Notes: generated by a model not told the origin, from the sequence alone. A stretch of DNA of 64,000 bases from Rhinopomastus cyanomelas (GCA_013400115.1 VXBP01007529.1:1-64000), one strand, 5' to 3'. Counted from the stretch's first letter, positions 46,003 to 58,436 are shown. Numbers and translations: made by a program.

Positions 46003-46640
46003 GATGGAATCCTTGGGCTGTGATGGGACGCACCCACGGGTGCTAAGGGAGACGATGGAAGTCATGGCTAGGCCATTCTCTGTCACATTTGCCAAGCTGT
46101 GGGGATCAGGAGAGGTGTCTGGGGACTGGAGGACAGCAAATGTCACTCCAGTCTTCAGACAAGAGAAGGAGGACCTGGGTAACTATAGACCTGTCAGCCT
46201 CACCTCCATCCCAGGGAAGGTGATGGAACAGTTTATCCTTGACGCTGTCTCTAGGCACAGCAAGGACAGGAGGGCTTCACCAAGGGGAAGTCATGCTTGG
46301 CCAGCCTGATGGCCTTTTATGAGGGCATCACCAGGTGGAGAGATGATGGCAGAGCAGTGGACACGGTCTGTCTTGACTTCAGTAAAGCACTTGACACAGT
46401 CCCACAGCATCCTCACAGCCAAACTGAGGCAGTGTGCTCTGGATGATAGGGCAGTGAGTGTGACAGAGCACTGGAAGGGGCTGCCCAGGTGGGTTGTGGA
46501 GTCTCCTTCTCTGGAGATGTTTAAAACCCACCTGGACGTGTTCCTGTGCTGCTGGATCTAGGGGATCCTGCTGTGGCAGGGGGACTCCACTGGCTAATCC
46601 TCCGAGATCCCTTCCAATCCTCAATGTGCCGTCATGCTGT
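46003..46640 (+). repeat. CR1 LINE with reverse-transcriptase remnant and 3' tail
   Basis: Forward copy. Its 5' part (46003-46320) encodes a CR1 ORF2 reverse-transcriptase segment with GDWRTANVTPVF, NYRPVSLTSIPGKVMEQ and HAWPA, frame-disrupted afterwards. A fragment resembling VDTVCLDFSKALDTV follows out of frame. From about 46,450 it is fused to the ordinary 3' tail, so about 1 kb of the element is deleted. It is dead. Confidence 0.85.
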
Positions 46641-47056
46641 GCAAACCCAAAGCAGTGAGTGCCTATTGTTTCTCTGTTTTAATAATGAAAAAAGTTAATC
46701 TAGCATTTTGTGTTTTCATTCATTGTGTTTTCCGTTAAACGTCGGTACCGTTGGCCATGAAACACGGTCAATGTTTTAAGCAAGAACCGCGCATTCGAAA
46801 TATTTGTGGTCATCGTAGCCAAGAAGTCTGCTGACTCAGTCTTTTGGCCAATTAAGCTTTAATCAGGAAACGTTAAAATATACAAATTGCATCTGGCTCA
46901 CGGGCCTGTGCTGCTTTTCCTGTCACGGCGCTTCCTCGTCCTTAATCTAAATGGCACAGCTACAGCCTTTGATTTCTAAGTCACAACGCGAGTCTCCCTT
47001 TGCCAGCAGACCTGTGGCAAGAGCAGCAGGAGTATTTGTCCATTTATTCACTTGCC
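46641..47056. other. single-copy intergenic DNA
   Basis: About 415 bases with several CpGs in an AT-rich context and no exon. It could be regulatory, but nothing decisive is visible. Confidence 0.35.
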
Positions 47057-47058
47057 TT

Positions 47059-47490
47059 CACAGAATCACAGGACATTAGGAATTGGAAGGGACCTCGAAA
47101 GATCATCCAGTCCAATCCCTCTGCCACAGCAGGATCACCTAGAACAAGTCACACAGGGACATGTCCAGGTGGGTTTTAGGCATCTCCAGAGAAGGAGACT
47201 CCATGACCCACCCTGGGCAGCCCCTTCTAGGGCTCTGTCACTCTCACTGGGAAGAAGTTCCTTCTCAGATTGATGTGGAAGCTCCTATGTTCCAGCTCAC
47301 ACCCACTGCCCCTTGTCCTCTCACTAGATGCCACTGAGCAGAGCCTGGCTCCATCCTCCTGACACCCACCCTTCACATATTTATCAGCATTAATGAGGTC
47401 ATCCCCCAGTCTCCTCTTCTCCAAGCTCAAGAGACCCAGCCTTTCCTCATCAGGGAGATGCTCCCCTCCCGTCATCATCTTCACAGCTCA
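47059..47490 (-). repeat. CR1 3' end, about 430 bp (subfamily A)
   Basis: Reverse copy from CACAGAATCACAGGACATTA to CCCGTCATCATCTTCACAGC. Confidence 0.9.
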
Positions 47491-47499
47491 GTGTCTCTG

Positions 47500-48147
47500 T
47501 TTGGCAGTACCCAGGAATTTCCCATAAATTCAGTCTTGCTTATATTGTATGAAGTCTACCCACCCTCCTGCAAGGAACATCTCATGCATTTAAAGTTGTT
47601 GTGGCGAGATGGAGCGGAGCTTTGATCACTTTGATCAAGCACAGACCACATCTCAAGCTCCTGGGTGCCACTGTGCGTCGGGAGCGTTTTTGCTGTAATA
47701 GCTACCAGTGATTGTAACCGAGCTAAGAGAGGGAATTAAAGACATGATTGAATCCAGACATCTGAATCATACCCCATCTATGTTTGCAAAGCAGGTTGCC
47801 TGTTCTCCCAGCATTCCATATTAATAGCCCGGGATGAACATTTGCATGCCAACTGACTTCACGTTACCGTGCTGCTTGTACAGAACATCTGTTGCTGATT
47901 GTTTTGGTCCCCTGCTTTTCAAATTCACGTATGAAAATGCAAAAGGTAAAAGGCCAGAGGCAGAGAGAGGATTGTTTGTTTTCTTTTTGCTGGAGTTGTG
48001 TGTTGTGGCGATTGATAAATGTCACCACGGTCCTGCTGTACCCCTGGACTTGCACTCAAAGTACTGTGCTTCAAATTGCTGCTGTTTGCCAGATCACTGG
48101 GCATCTAGAGCCAACAGTTCTGCTGCAAGTAGCAGCTCGCTTGTCCC
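47500..48147. other. single-copy intergenic DNA with paired TCF/LEF-like sites
   Basis: No gene recognised. Two CTTTGATC octamers at 47620-47627 and 47629-47636 lie 9 bases apart, in a segment with further AT-rich motifs up to about 47,830. Confidence 0.35.
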
Positions 48148-48535
48148 TGAATCACAGAACATCAGGGATGGGAAAGGACCTGGAAAGATCCAATCCCCCT
48201 GCCACAGCAGGATCACCTAGATCCAGTCACACAGGAACACATCCAGGTGGGTTTTAAGTGTCTCCAGAGAAGGAGACTCCACAACCCAACTGGGCAGCCT
48301 GTTCCAGGTCTCTGTCACCCTCACTGGGAAGAAGGTTCTTCTCACATCGATGCAGAACCTCCTGTGTTCCAGCTGACACCCACTGCCCCCTGTCCTATCA
48401 CTAGATGCCCCTGAGGAGAGCCTGGCTCCATCCTCCTGACACCCACCCTTCACATATTGATCAACATTAATGAGGTCACCCCTCAGTCTCCCTCTTTCAA
48501 AGCTCAAGAGACCCAGCTCCCCCAGCCTTTCCTAA
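48148..48535 (-). repeat. CR1 3' end, about 390 bp (subfamily A)
   Basis: Reverse copy from GAATCACAGAACATCAGGGA to CCCCAGCCTTTCCT. Confidence 0.9.
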
Positions 48536-48931
48536 AACATCTGGGGAAACCTACTCAGATCTCCTACTCTGTCACACAGCTTCTATTTTTTTCCAAAAAA
48601 GCAACAAATGCTAACAAAAACATCTTTCCATTTCAGTGATGTTGAGCTGCTGAAGTTGTAGCTGATTTTTAGAAGTCCCATAGTAGGAAGAGAGTCCTAA
48701 TGAGTAACAGAGCTCAGGCAGCATGTGACCTCCTCTGACCTGAAATACTCAGTATTTATTGGCTTCCAAGGAAGAATGCAGCCCTACACACACCAGTGAA
48801 ACAACCCCTGCTTTTGAATCTGGACTTGACTCTTGGTTAGGTGTTGCTGTGAGAGTAGTCACTCACACAATGATGAGCAGAAGGGTGACACATTAATTCC
48901 TGCATGTTCATGTTTTGTGAAGGATGTGCTC

Positions 48932-49062
48932 ACAGAATCACAGAGCATCAGGGATTGGAAGCGACCTGGAAAGGTCCTCCAGTCCAGTCCCCCAGTCCAG
49001 TCCCCCTCCCACAGCAGGATCACCTACACCAAGTCACACAGGAACATGTCCAGACAGGCTCT
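48932..49062 (-). repeat. CR1 tail fragment (subfamily A)
   Basis: Reverse tail from TCACAGAATCACAGAGCATC. It has a local 15-base duplication (CCAGTCCAGTCCCC twice). Confidence 0.85.
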
Positions 49063-49303
49063 ACACAACTCCAGACCATCATACCTAAAGCTTAGAACCT
49101 TTGTGTGTTGCTCTTTAAAGTCCTTTTCCACAGAAGCAGCAACTATTGGTTTTATTAAAGTCACACAGACAGCTCAATTTCAGGTTCCAGTAAGAGCTGC
49201 TTATGCTTGTGGCAAAGACAGACCCTGTGTACAAGATGCTTTTGCTGTAGCTGCTTATGTCATCTGAAAAGGAGGACCCAGGCTGCCTGAACTGGTTGTG
49301 TAA

Positions 49304-49541
49304 ATGATAGGACAAGGGGCAGTGGGTGTGAGCCGGAACACAGGAGGTTCCACATCAATCTGAGAAGGAACTTCTTCCCAGTGAGGGTGACAGAGCACTG
49401 GAAGGGGCTGCTCAGGGGGTTTGGCAAGTCTCCTTCACTGGAGATGCTTAAAACCTATCTGGACATGGATCTAGATGATGCTGCTTTGGCAGGGGATTGG
49501 ACTGGATGATCTTCCAAGGTCCCTTCCAATCCCTAATGTTC
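49304..49541 (+). repeat. CR1 3' fragment (subfamily A)
   Basis: Forward copy from ATGATAGGACAAGGGGCAGT to CCCTAATGTTCTGTAAAC. Confidence 0.9.
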
Positions 49542-49806
49542 TGTAAACTTTCTGGTGCATCTTAAAGACACTCTGACTGCTCTAGTGGTTTCCCTTTGAC
49601 AATTTCCAGTGTAGCTGAGGTGAAGCTGTATGTGCAGGTACACCTTGCCAGGCTCGCTGGGTGCTGGTGACAGGTGGTTTCCCAGATACCTGAAGCCCTT
49701 TAAAAAAGCCACCGCTCTTTCTGAAGCGCCAGGCTAATTATACTTTGAGATGATTGTTGTAGTTTAACCTTCAGCCAGGTTGGAGTTAACTGAGGACCTT
49801 TTGCTT

Positions 49807-49928
49807 CACAGAATCCCAGAACATGAGGGACTGGACGGGACCTCAGAAGATCATCCAGCCCAATCCTCCCGCCACAGCAGGATCCCCTAGACCACGTCGC
49901 ACAGGAACAGGTCCAGGTGGGTCTGACA
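49807..49928 (-). repeat. CR1 tail fragment (subfamily A)
   Basis: Reverse tail from CACAGAATCCCAGAACATGA to AGGTCCAGGTGGGTCTGAC. Confidence 0.9.
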
Positions 49929-50505
49929 GCGTTTCCATGCAGACAAAACAGCTGGCTATCCCATCCCATAACCCTATTCACTAAAGGAAGTGTTGGAATG
50001 TGGAACTTGTGTTGCTCTTGGACTCCCTACTTGCCACCTTTCAGGGTGCTTCTGCAGCCAGTTGTGGAGCTCCCCAGCTCCCCTGTTGTTTGGGATGAGT
50101 GATAGACACTTCATTTTCCATATCTATTTGTTCCCCTCCTTTTCTCTGTCTCTCCCAATAGAGTGGGATGTAGTTTTCATGGCACTGGGACTCCAGCATG
50201 GCAGGTTTCACCTGTACTGGGAGATGGGAGGGGAAGAGCGGCAGGTGGGGGCAAAAAACCTCTGGCCCACAGGTTTGTCTATGTTTTAAAACCTTTCTTT
50301 TACCTTTCTCTGCCAACATACCCCTTCTCTTTGTAACAAGAGAAGAGAGACAGACTCTCAGCTCTGTCACTGAGTCCTTCTCAGAAGTGCTTTCAGTACA
50401 CACTTGGCACCTTACAGGTTGTATTTAATACATCAGAAAACCAGACTCAAAGCACTAAAGAAGGAGCTACTTAAAGTCACAGCGTGTTAACTACAAGACA
50501 TTTTG
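49929..50505. other. single-copy intergenic DNA
   Basis: About 580 bases with no exon or repeat recognised. Confidence 0.4.
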
Positions 50506-50637
50506 TTTTGAAACCCACCTGGACACGTTCCTGTCCCACTTGGTCTAGGTGGTCCTGCTTTGGCAGAGGGATCAGACTGGCTGATCTTCCAAGGTCCCTT
50601 CCAAGGTCCCTTCCAGTCCCTAATGTTCTGTGATATG
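50506..50637 (+). repeat. CR1 tail fragment (subfamily A)
   Basis: Forward tail from TTTTGAAACCCACCTGGACA to TAATGTTCTGTGATATG, with a local duplication of AAGGTCCCTTCC. Confidence 0.9.
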
Positions 50638-50639
50638 AA

Positions 50640-51345
50640 GAGAACAGCATAGGAGTGAAAAAGCCTAGCAAGCTTCTCCTCTGAGTTTGAGCACCTCTAA
50701 CCCACAGCGAGGAACGCCGGGGAGCATTTGAAGATCACCACGTGAATATTTCTGAGCACATACTCATCTAGCAAGTGAGTTTAGCTGCAAAGAGTGGGGT
50801 GCTTTCTCCTAAATTATCCTACCCTTCCCTTACACAAAAAGCTCTGGGCTTGCTCACAGTTTGGAAATGCACTCTGCTGATAGCAGTAAGCACAAGACTC
50901 CTTGGGCTTTTCCTGCAGCTCAAACCCCAGGAGCTCAGCGGCGTTATCCAAGAGTCATGTAAAGAGTCTTGTGAGCAAACTGTTGAAAAGCCTGTCAGGG
51001 GTAGATGAAGTGAGCAGGTCAAGTACAGGTCAGAAACAATTCAGCTTGCAGGGCTTTTAAGTTTTATGGAAGGCAGCCTTCATTTGTCAGAAGGTCGATG
51101 GGACAAGATATATGATGTGAGCAGCTTAGGGTCAGCCGCCCGCCTTGCGGGGCACAGAGAGAACCGCAAGCAAACCCACAACGTTCCGCATCATCGTGCG
51201 CGTAAATCACAGCGGGCACAGACTTCAAACACCCTGCCCTGTGGGCTGCAAAACCAGTCCTTTTTGTCTTCTACCTAATGCACCCACGGAATCAAATGTT
51301 TCTGATTTTACTTAAGAATCTCAGACACAAGCAAGATGATTTCAT
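50640..51345. other. single-copy intergenic DNA
   Basis: About 700 bases with no exon recognised. A CpG-bearing segment at about 51,135-51,220 stands out slightly from its AT-rich surroundings. Confidence 0.35.
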
Positions 51346-51348
51346 CAA

Positions 51349-51530
51349 ATCATAGAATCATTCAGGTTGGAAAAGACCCTCAGGATCATCGAGTCCAACC
51401 ATCAACCCTACTCTACAAGTTCGTCCCTCAACCAGATCCCCCAGCAGTACATCTTTCAAACTCATCCAGGGATGGGGACTCAACCACCACCCTGACCAGC
51501 CCACTCCAGTGCCTGAGCAGTCCCTCTGTG
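51349..51530 (-). repeat. CR1 3' fragment (subfamily B)
   Basis: Reverse copy from AATCATAGAATCATTCAGGT to TGCCTGAGCAGTCCCTCTGT. Confidence 0.9.
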
Positions 51531-51935
51531 AGGGCCCAAGACCATCTTTCATGACAACATAGACAAGAGCAGAAACACTTGAGCTGCACTTGTGCTCTCT
51601 CATTTCAAACAAAGAGAAGAACACGTCTTACCTACCAGTCCTAACCCTCCCAGGACACTTGGAGTAAGAATGAAACCAACCCACTCTACTCTTTACACAA
51701 GGAAATGTCTTACCTCTGTTTTCAAACTCTGTGATCCAGATTATCAACCACTTCAGGTTTTACTGAGAAGAAGGCTGGCTGCTCTCAGTCTACATTTAAA
51801 CCTTCTCAGGCTGCTTTCAATCCTCCTCACCTGTGCTGGGCAGGTTGGGACCCTGGAGTCAGCTGGCTGTTATCAGGGTGTGACAACCCACACCCTTGTC
51901 TTTGTTTTGCTACTGATTCTCCTGAGAGAATTCTC

Positions 51936-52178
51936 CTTTACATATTTATCAACATTAATGAGGTCACCCCTCAGCCTCCTTTTCTCCCAGCTCAAGAGAC
52001 CCAGCTCCCTCAGCCTCTCCTCATCAGGGAGATGCTCCCCTCCCCTTCATCATCTCTGTGGCTCTGTGCTGGCCTCTCTCTGGCACCTCTGTGTCCTTCT
52101 GGAGCTGAGGCCCAGGACTAGACACAAGATTCCAGCTGTGGTCTCACCAGGGCAGAGTAGAGGGGGAGGAGAACCTCT
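51936..52178 (-). repeat. CR1 internal 3' segment (subfamily A)
   Basis: Reverse segment from ACATATTTATCAACATTAAT to GGGCAGAGTAGAGGGGGAGG. The 3' tail is missing. Confidence 0.9.
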
Positions 52179-52339
52179 CTCGATCTGCTGACCACCCCCC
52201 TTCTGATCCACTCACTGGTTTTGGTTTTGAATTTGTCGTTCAGCTGACCTTCCTGTTTTTGAAAACGACCTCTAAACGTATTTTTCAATCTATTTACTCA
52301 CCAAGTTATTTCTGTAATTGCCTGTGTCCTCCAGTATTG

Positions 52340-53155
52340 TCTTTCTTCTTCAAGCTAAACAAGTCCTGGCTTTTAGCCTTTGCTCCTAGGAGAGATGCTC
52401 CAGTAGAGTCATCTTTGTACAATCATCTCCTGCGTGATCGTCTTTGTAGCCCTCTGCTGACGTCTCTCCAGTGGTTCCTCGTCCGTCTTAAACTGGGGAG
52501 CCCGGAACTGGACACAGATATGGCTTCACTAGAGCAGCGTGAGGAAGACAACCTCCCTCAATCTGCTAGTCACAAGCCTCTAAATGCACCCCGGGATGTG
52601 ATTGGCCTCCTTGGCCACAAGGGCACACTGCTGTCTCATGGTTAACTTGTTCACTAGACCCACCAGGTCCTCTGCAGACCTGCAGTAGGCCAACTCCTAA
52701 CCTGTGGTGGTGCACTGTGCAGCTCCTCCCTTGCTGAGCTTCGTTAGGTTCCTCTTTGCCCGGTGCTCCAGACTGTCCTGTCCACTCTGGATGGCAGCAC
52801 AGCCTGCTGGAGTGACACCACTCCTCCCAGTTTTGTTTCGCCAGCAACTTGCTGAGGGGATGCTCTGTCCTTCATCCAGGTCATTCATGAGGATGTTGGA
52901 GTAGAGTAGACACAGTACGGAGCCCTGGAGAACACCAGTAGCTACAGACCCCCTACTCATCTCTGTGCCACTGATCACAACCCTTTGAGCTCCTCTGTTG
53001 AGCTCATTCTCACACTGTTGTGTTGTCCACTCATCTAGCCCACAATTCCTGAGCTTACCTGTGAGGACATGACAGGAGACGGTGTGGAAAGCCTTGCTGA
53101 AGTCCAGGTAGATGACATCCCATCCCCTTCCAAGCTGCTCACAGGACTTGGTAGT
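52340..53155 (-). repeat. CR1 LINE with reverse-transcriptase remnant
   Basis: Reverse copy reaching further 5' than most. On the minus strand, 53167 down to 52697 encodes CR1 ORF2 reverse-transcriptase sequence with VIYLDFSKAFHTVSCHVL, GKLRNCGLDEWT, AQRVVISG and a degenerate GVLQGSVL motif. The catalytic Asp of the first motif is kept, but the downstream YADD box is not recognisable. The frame then degrades, so it is a dead fragment. Confidence 0.85.
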
Positions 53156-53455
53156 CCACAGAACCACGGAACATTAGGGACTGGAAGGGGCCTCGTTGTT
53201 TCCAAAGCTCCAGCAAATCCTACAGCCTACCTTCGAATCGGAGTGTTACTCACTAGAAGGAGCTGTGCTGTTAATTTTACATGACGTGTGAATTTTCTCC
53301 TCTTCCTTTCTCCAGAAGAGTTTGTCATTCTGCAGGGGGTGGCCTCGCGTTCTGCAGGTCTCTCAACTACAGAAATGCTGCAGCACATGGGTTAGTCAAA
53401 GGCAGTAGCTGTTAATCTCGTTCATCCTATCTAAGTTCTTAATGAGTTGTTAGCC

Positions 53456-54145
53456 CTTTGTTAGAGAGCAATGTAGAGGGGGTCCTGGTGGCCAGCAGGA
53501 TGATCAGGAGCCAGCAAGGGGCCCTGGTGGCCAAGACAGCCAATGGTATCCTGGGGTGGATCAGAAGAGGGGTGGTTAGCAGATCGAGAGAGGTTCTCCT
53601 CCCCCTCTACTCTGCCCTGCTGAGACCACACCTGGAATATTGTGTCTAGTCCTGGGCCTCTCAGTCCCAGAAGGACACAGAGGTGCTGGAGAGAGGTCAG
53701 CGCAGAGCCACAAGGAGGATGAAGGGACTGGAGCATCTCCCTGGTGAGGAAAGACTGAGGGAGCTGGGTCTCTTGAGCTTGGAGAAAAGGAGGCTGAGGG
53801 GTGACTTCATTGCTGTTGATAAAGATGTGAAGGGTGGGTGTCAGGAGGATGGAGCCAGGCTCTGCTCAGGGGCATCTAATGGCAGGACACCGGGCAGTGG
53901 GTGTCAGCTGGAACACAGGATGTTCCACATCAATATGAGAAGGAACTTCTTCCCAGTGAGGGTGACAGAGCACTGGAAGGGGCTCCTCAGGGGGGTTGTG
54001 GAGTCTCCTTCTCTGGAGATGTTTAAAACCCACCTGGACGTGTTCCTGTGCGACTGGATCTAGGGGATCCTGCTCTGGCAGGGGGATTGGACTAGAAGAT
54101 CTTTCCAGGTCCCTTCCAATCCCTGATGTCCTGTGATTCTGTGAA
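53456..54145 (+). repeat. CR1 3' end, about 690 bp (subfamily A), longest copy
   Basis: Forward copy from CTTTGTTAGAGAGCAATGTA, through the GTCCTGGTGGCCAGCAGGAT block, to GATGTCCTGTGATTCTGTGA. It is the best reference for subfamily A in the window. Confidence 0.9.
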
Positions 54146-54149
54146 TGTT

Positions 54150-54829
54150 ACAACGAAGAAAGAAAAGAAGTTTTACTAACAGAGAGTAAATAAAGAGTTA
54201 GAAGGCAAAGCCATGGCTCACTGCCCAGCGACATTGCAGGCCTCCCTCTCTCTCCTGACAACAAACACAGTTGCACTGCTCTAGAGCCACAAAAATGCCG
54301 TGAAGATATCGATCTTCTAAAAGAGATAGAGAGGAGAGGCAAGAGCAATTGTCTTTCACCAGGTCTGCTTGGCAGACACACAGCTTGCTGCCGTAACGAG
54401 CCGCTCCTGCAGCAGATCCAGAAACCCGAGAGACAAATCCGTTCTGCATTCCAGTAATTTTTTATGGTGAAAAAGGATTATGGAGGGGAGATCTGGCTCT
54501 TGCCTGTCCCATGCAAGGAAGGTTCAAGATCGTCCCACGACAGCAGTCAAGGTTTGGTTTCAAGTCGTGTTTTCGAGTATGGGTGGAAGAAAAAGCAGGA
54601 GGTGACTATTCCTTGACACACAAGGAAGACTAAACCCTACAGTCCTACCCAGCTCAGGAATTAGCCAGTGTGTTTGAAAATGCACAAGGAAGAAAGAAAG
54701 AAAACATCTTGCTTCCAATCCTCCAAAGCCTACTGCTGCCTCTTTCGTTGTTCAGAAGAATTTAAAGTGAAAGAGAAAGGACTTGGGGGTTATAATGACT
54801 CTATGATTCCGTGATTCCACGATGCCATG
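54150..54829. other. single-copy intergenic DNA
   Basis: About 680 bases with no gene recognised. TGATTC/TATGATT-like short repeats near 54,799-54,839 may be the degenerate tail of a CR1. Confidence 0.4.
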
Positions 54830-54830
54830 A

Positions 54831-55492
54831 TTGTATGATTGACAAGAGGCTGAATATGAGCCAGCAGGGTGCCCACAAAGGCCAGTGGCATCTTGGCCTG
54901 GGTTAGAATCTGTGTGTCCAGCAGGAATAGGGAGGTGATTGTCCCCCTGGACTCAGCACTGGGGAGGCTGCACCTTGAGTACTGGGACCAGTTTTGGGCA
55001 CCTCAGTCCAAGGAAGACATCGAGGGACTGGAGTGAGTGCAGAGGAGGGCAACGGAGCTGATGAAAGGCCCGGAGAATCAATCTGATGAGGAGAGACTGA
55101 GAGAGTTGGGGCTGTTTAGTTTGAGGAGGAGGAGGCTGAGGGGAGGCTCCGTCGCTCTCTACAACTATCTGAAAGGACCTTGTAGAGATGTTGGTGCTGG
55201 GCTCTTCTCACAGGTAATTAGTGACAGAACCTGAGGGAAGAGCTTCAAGCTCCAACAGGAGAGGGTTAGACTGGACATCAGGAAGAAGTTCTTCCTGGAG
55301 AGGGTGGCCAGGCACTGGAGTGGGCTTCCTAGGGTGGTGGTTGAGTCCCCATCTCTGGATGAGTTTAAAAGATGCTTAGATGTGCTGTTGGGGGATCTGG
55401 TTTAGGGGTGACCTTGTAGAGTAAGGTTGATGGTTGGACTCACTGATCCCAGGGGTCTTTTCCACCCTCAGTGATTCCATGATCCAACGTTC
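54831..55492 (+). repeat. CR1 3' end, about 660 bp (subfamily B), longest copy
   Basis: Forward copy from TATGATTGACAAGAGGCTGA to CAGTGATTCCATGATCC. It is the best subfamily B reference in the window. Confidence 0.9.
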
Positions 55493-55992
55493 ACACCAAC
55501 TCTCCTGTTGCAGTAAGATGGCAGCAGCCCATTTTCCAATCAGTCAGCTTCTAATCCACAAAAACCAGCCTCCCAAGCCAAACCCCTGTAGACAGGAACT
55601 TTCTGTGAAAGTCATATTGGACAACCCCTGACCAAAACCACTTTGCCACGAGACCCCACCATCTGTTTACTGTGTTAAATGTACTGGTCTCTGTGTTTTT
55701 ATTAGAAGCTTTGTCCTTTAGCAGGCAGACTACAGGGAGGGTCACCCACACACTAAATCCTGGTGCTGCACAAATGTGCGCAAGATGAAATGTAGAAACG
55801 CGATACTGGGGGGGGGATCACAAATCCCTCTCTGGGTGTTGTTCAGAGACAGAAATCATGCGTGTTCCACTGTTTTCACTGTGTAAAACTCACCTCTAAG
55901 AGAGAACAAGCTATTTAATGTCATCTCTGACACTTTTACTTTGCTGGTAGACCCTACCAGCTTGAGAACTTGAAAAGAAACTCCAGATCTTA
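55493..55992. other. single-copy intergenic DNA
   Basis: About 500 bases with a nine-base G run at 55,809-55,817 and nothing else recognisable. Confidence 0.4.
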
Positions 55993-56412
55993 TCATAGAA
56001 TCGTCCAGATTGGAAAAGACCTCTGGGATCACCAAGTCCAACCATCAACCCTACTCTACAAGGTCACCCCTCAACCAGATCCCACAACACCACATTCAAG
56101 TGACTTTTAAACTCATCCAGGGATGGGGACTCAACCACCACCCTGGGCAGCCCAGTCCAGGGCCTGACCATTCTCTCCATGAAGATATTCTTCCTGATGT
56201 CCAAGCTAACCCTCCCCTTTTGGTGCTTGAAGCCCTTCCCTCTGGTTCTGTCACTAATGACCTGTGAGAAGAGACCAGCACCAACATCTCCACAATGTCC
56301 TTTCAGATAGTTGTAGAGAGTGATGAGGTCTCCCCTCAGCCTCCTCTTCCTCAGACTAAACAGCCCCAACTCTCTCCATCTCTCCTCATCAGATTGATTC
56401 TCCAGGCCCTAA
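55993..56412 (-). repeat. CR1 3' end (subfamily B)
   Basis: Reverse copy from ATCATAGAATCGTCCAGATT to GATTGATTCTCCAGGCCC. Confidence 0.9.
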
Positions 56413-56462
56413 ATATTTGCCTGGAAATGTTCTCAGTGTCTTCCCTCTTCCTTTGAACCTCG

Positions 56463-56510
56463 TGCTGTCACCCTCACTGGGAAGAAGTTCCTTCTCATCC
56501 TGATGTGGCA
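56463..56510 (-). repeat. short CR1 internal remnant
   Basis: About 48 bases: GCTGTCACCCTCACTGGGAA and TTCCTTCTCATCCTGATGTG. Confidence 0.8.
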
Positions 56511-57510
56511 CCTGATGCCTCAATCATCTTCAAAACTGCCAAATCCACGTTCAATTCTTGCACGAGCGTCGCGCGTCACGTTAAAGCAATCCCCCCCCAG
56601 CTCTCTATTGCCCCTTGCTGCATCCTTATTGCTTCTCCAGGTATTAAGGGGGTACGTTTTCATCTCATTAATCCTCCCTCAAGGGGCAACCACGGGTCCA
56701 CCCAACTCGCTCTTCTCAAGACAGAGAAATCTTGTGAATTAAAAAGCCACCTCCACAGACGGTGCCGGCATTAGCAGCCGCCCGTCCCGTCTACAACAAC
56801 AACTCCTGACATATTTGGGGAACTACCCTATAAATCTCTGGACTCTGAATGATCTGCAGGATTAAAAACCACCCCCAGACGTTATAAAGGAGAGGATCTG
56901 ACCCAGATGGTTCATTGCTTCCTCGCTGTATCGGTGTCATCGCCGCGCCTGCACTCTTTCATTGCACGCTGAGGTGAGGAGCAGTGAAAACCTTCAGCGA
57001 GCTGGAGCTGTGAGCGTGTTCTCCACGACAGCAGGATCTCAACAGCGACAACAGAAGTAGCCTCAGCTCTGTTGGAGTGGCTTACAGAGAGCATTTGTTG
57101 GGCGCGATGGATTCCTTCCAACGCCCCGTGTGCGGAGAGCGCGCGAAGCGTGAATAATTAATCCAGAAATTATCCCGGGAGGTTGTATCGGTTTCCACAG
57201 CCAGACCTGGCTGCGGAGGGGGGACATAAATCAACGTCCCTGACAGGCCCTCTGAAAAGCCACTTGCAAATCCTTCCAGGCACCAGAAGCAAACCAAAAT
57301 ACCATCAATTCACCGGGTGTCAAATCGGCCTTGGCTGAGTAATGGCACCATATGGCAGGGCTGCTGCTGCACCGCGGGCTGCCCCACGAGAGCAGCCCTC
57401 GCCGCACCCGTCCTCGCCGTCTCCTCTCCCCTGCTGCCCTCATGGCTTTATGTGTCGTCAGGGATGTGTTCCAGCTACTGCTCTGCACTCAGAGAGTGGG
57501 TTGGGATATC
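56511..57510. other. 1 kb of single-copy, moderately CpG-bearing DNA
   Basis: No splice-supported exon recognised. The segment from about 56,930 to 57,440 has more CpG than its neighbours and could be regulatory or an unrecognised non-coding exon. Confidence 0.35.
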
Positions 57511-57812
57511 ACGGACCGCTAGGGATTGGAAGGGACCTCAAAAGATCATCCAGTCCAACCCCCATCACAGCAGGATCACCAGGAACACGTCCAGGTGGGT
57601 CTTAAACATCTCCAGAGAAGGAGACTCCACAGCCTCCCTGGGCAGCCCCTTCCAGGGCTCTGTCATCCTCACCATGAAGAAGTTCTTTCTCACTCTTGAT
57701 GTGGAACCTCCTCTGTTCCAGCTCACACCCACTGCCCCGTGTCCTATCATCAGGTGCCCCTGAGCAGAGCCTGGCTCCATCCTCCTGACACCCACCCTTC
57801 CCATATTTACCA
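57511..57812 (-). repeat. CR1 3' end (subfamily A)
   Basis: Reverse copy from ATCACGGACCGCTAGGGATT to CACCCTTCCCATATTTACCA. Confidence 0.9.
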
Positions 57813-58436
57813 ACAGCTGGAGCTGTCTGACTGCTACTCCACAGGGGGGACTTTCCTGGATGCAGTGATCTTCCCTGCAGTGAATAAGAGCCAACAAATC
57901 CCACTCCAGCGCTCGTGCTCCAGAAGGAGGTGCTGACTGCTCTGTTCTTACTGCCTGATCCCTGTTGGCACTTGCTGGACAAATGAAACAGGGGCAAGGA
58001 GAGGGACACGGGGGGAGGGAACAGCAAGTTTGGTGGGTTAGATTTCATTTGCTTTACATTGGAGAACAGGGACAGAAAGACAGGAGTCATTATTTCCCTA
58101 AACCATCTGTGCCAACAGGTGGAATCACTCCAGATGACATATTTGACTCAAAACACTTGGAAAAGTGCCTGAACTCCTTCCTTTAGTTCTTCCACAAACT
58201 GCCTCACAAGGTGGCAAAGTGCGTTTTGCTTCAGCAAGCTCTAGTTTTGGCTTCAAGAGCCTCCCAACTCTACTGCTGTTCCTCTTCCTACAACCTGCTG
58301 GACCTCAAGTCCAGCTTTTACAAGTTTGTGTTTCATTGAACTGTGTAAGAACCAGAAGTAAAAGATTTGTCAAGCTTCAGGAAGATGATCTGGATCAAAT
58401 AAATAACTAGTGATCTATAAAGTGGAAGAATCTGTC
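57813..58436. other. single-copy intergenic DNA
   Basis: About 620 bases with no gene recognised. Confidence 0.4.

Noticed and set aside
51592..52191. 199-codon open frame
   Set aside because: Its second half is antisense CR1 (51936-52178) and its first half has no recognisable feature.
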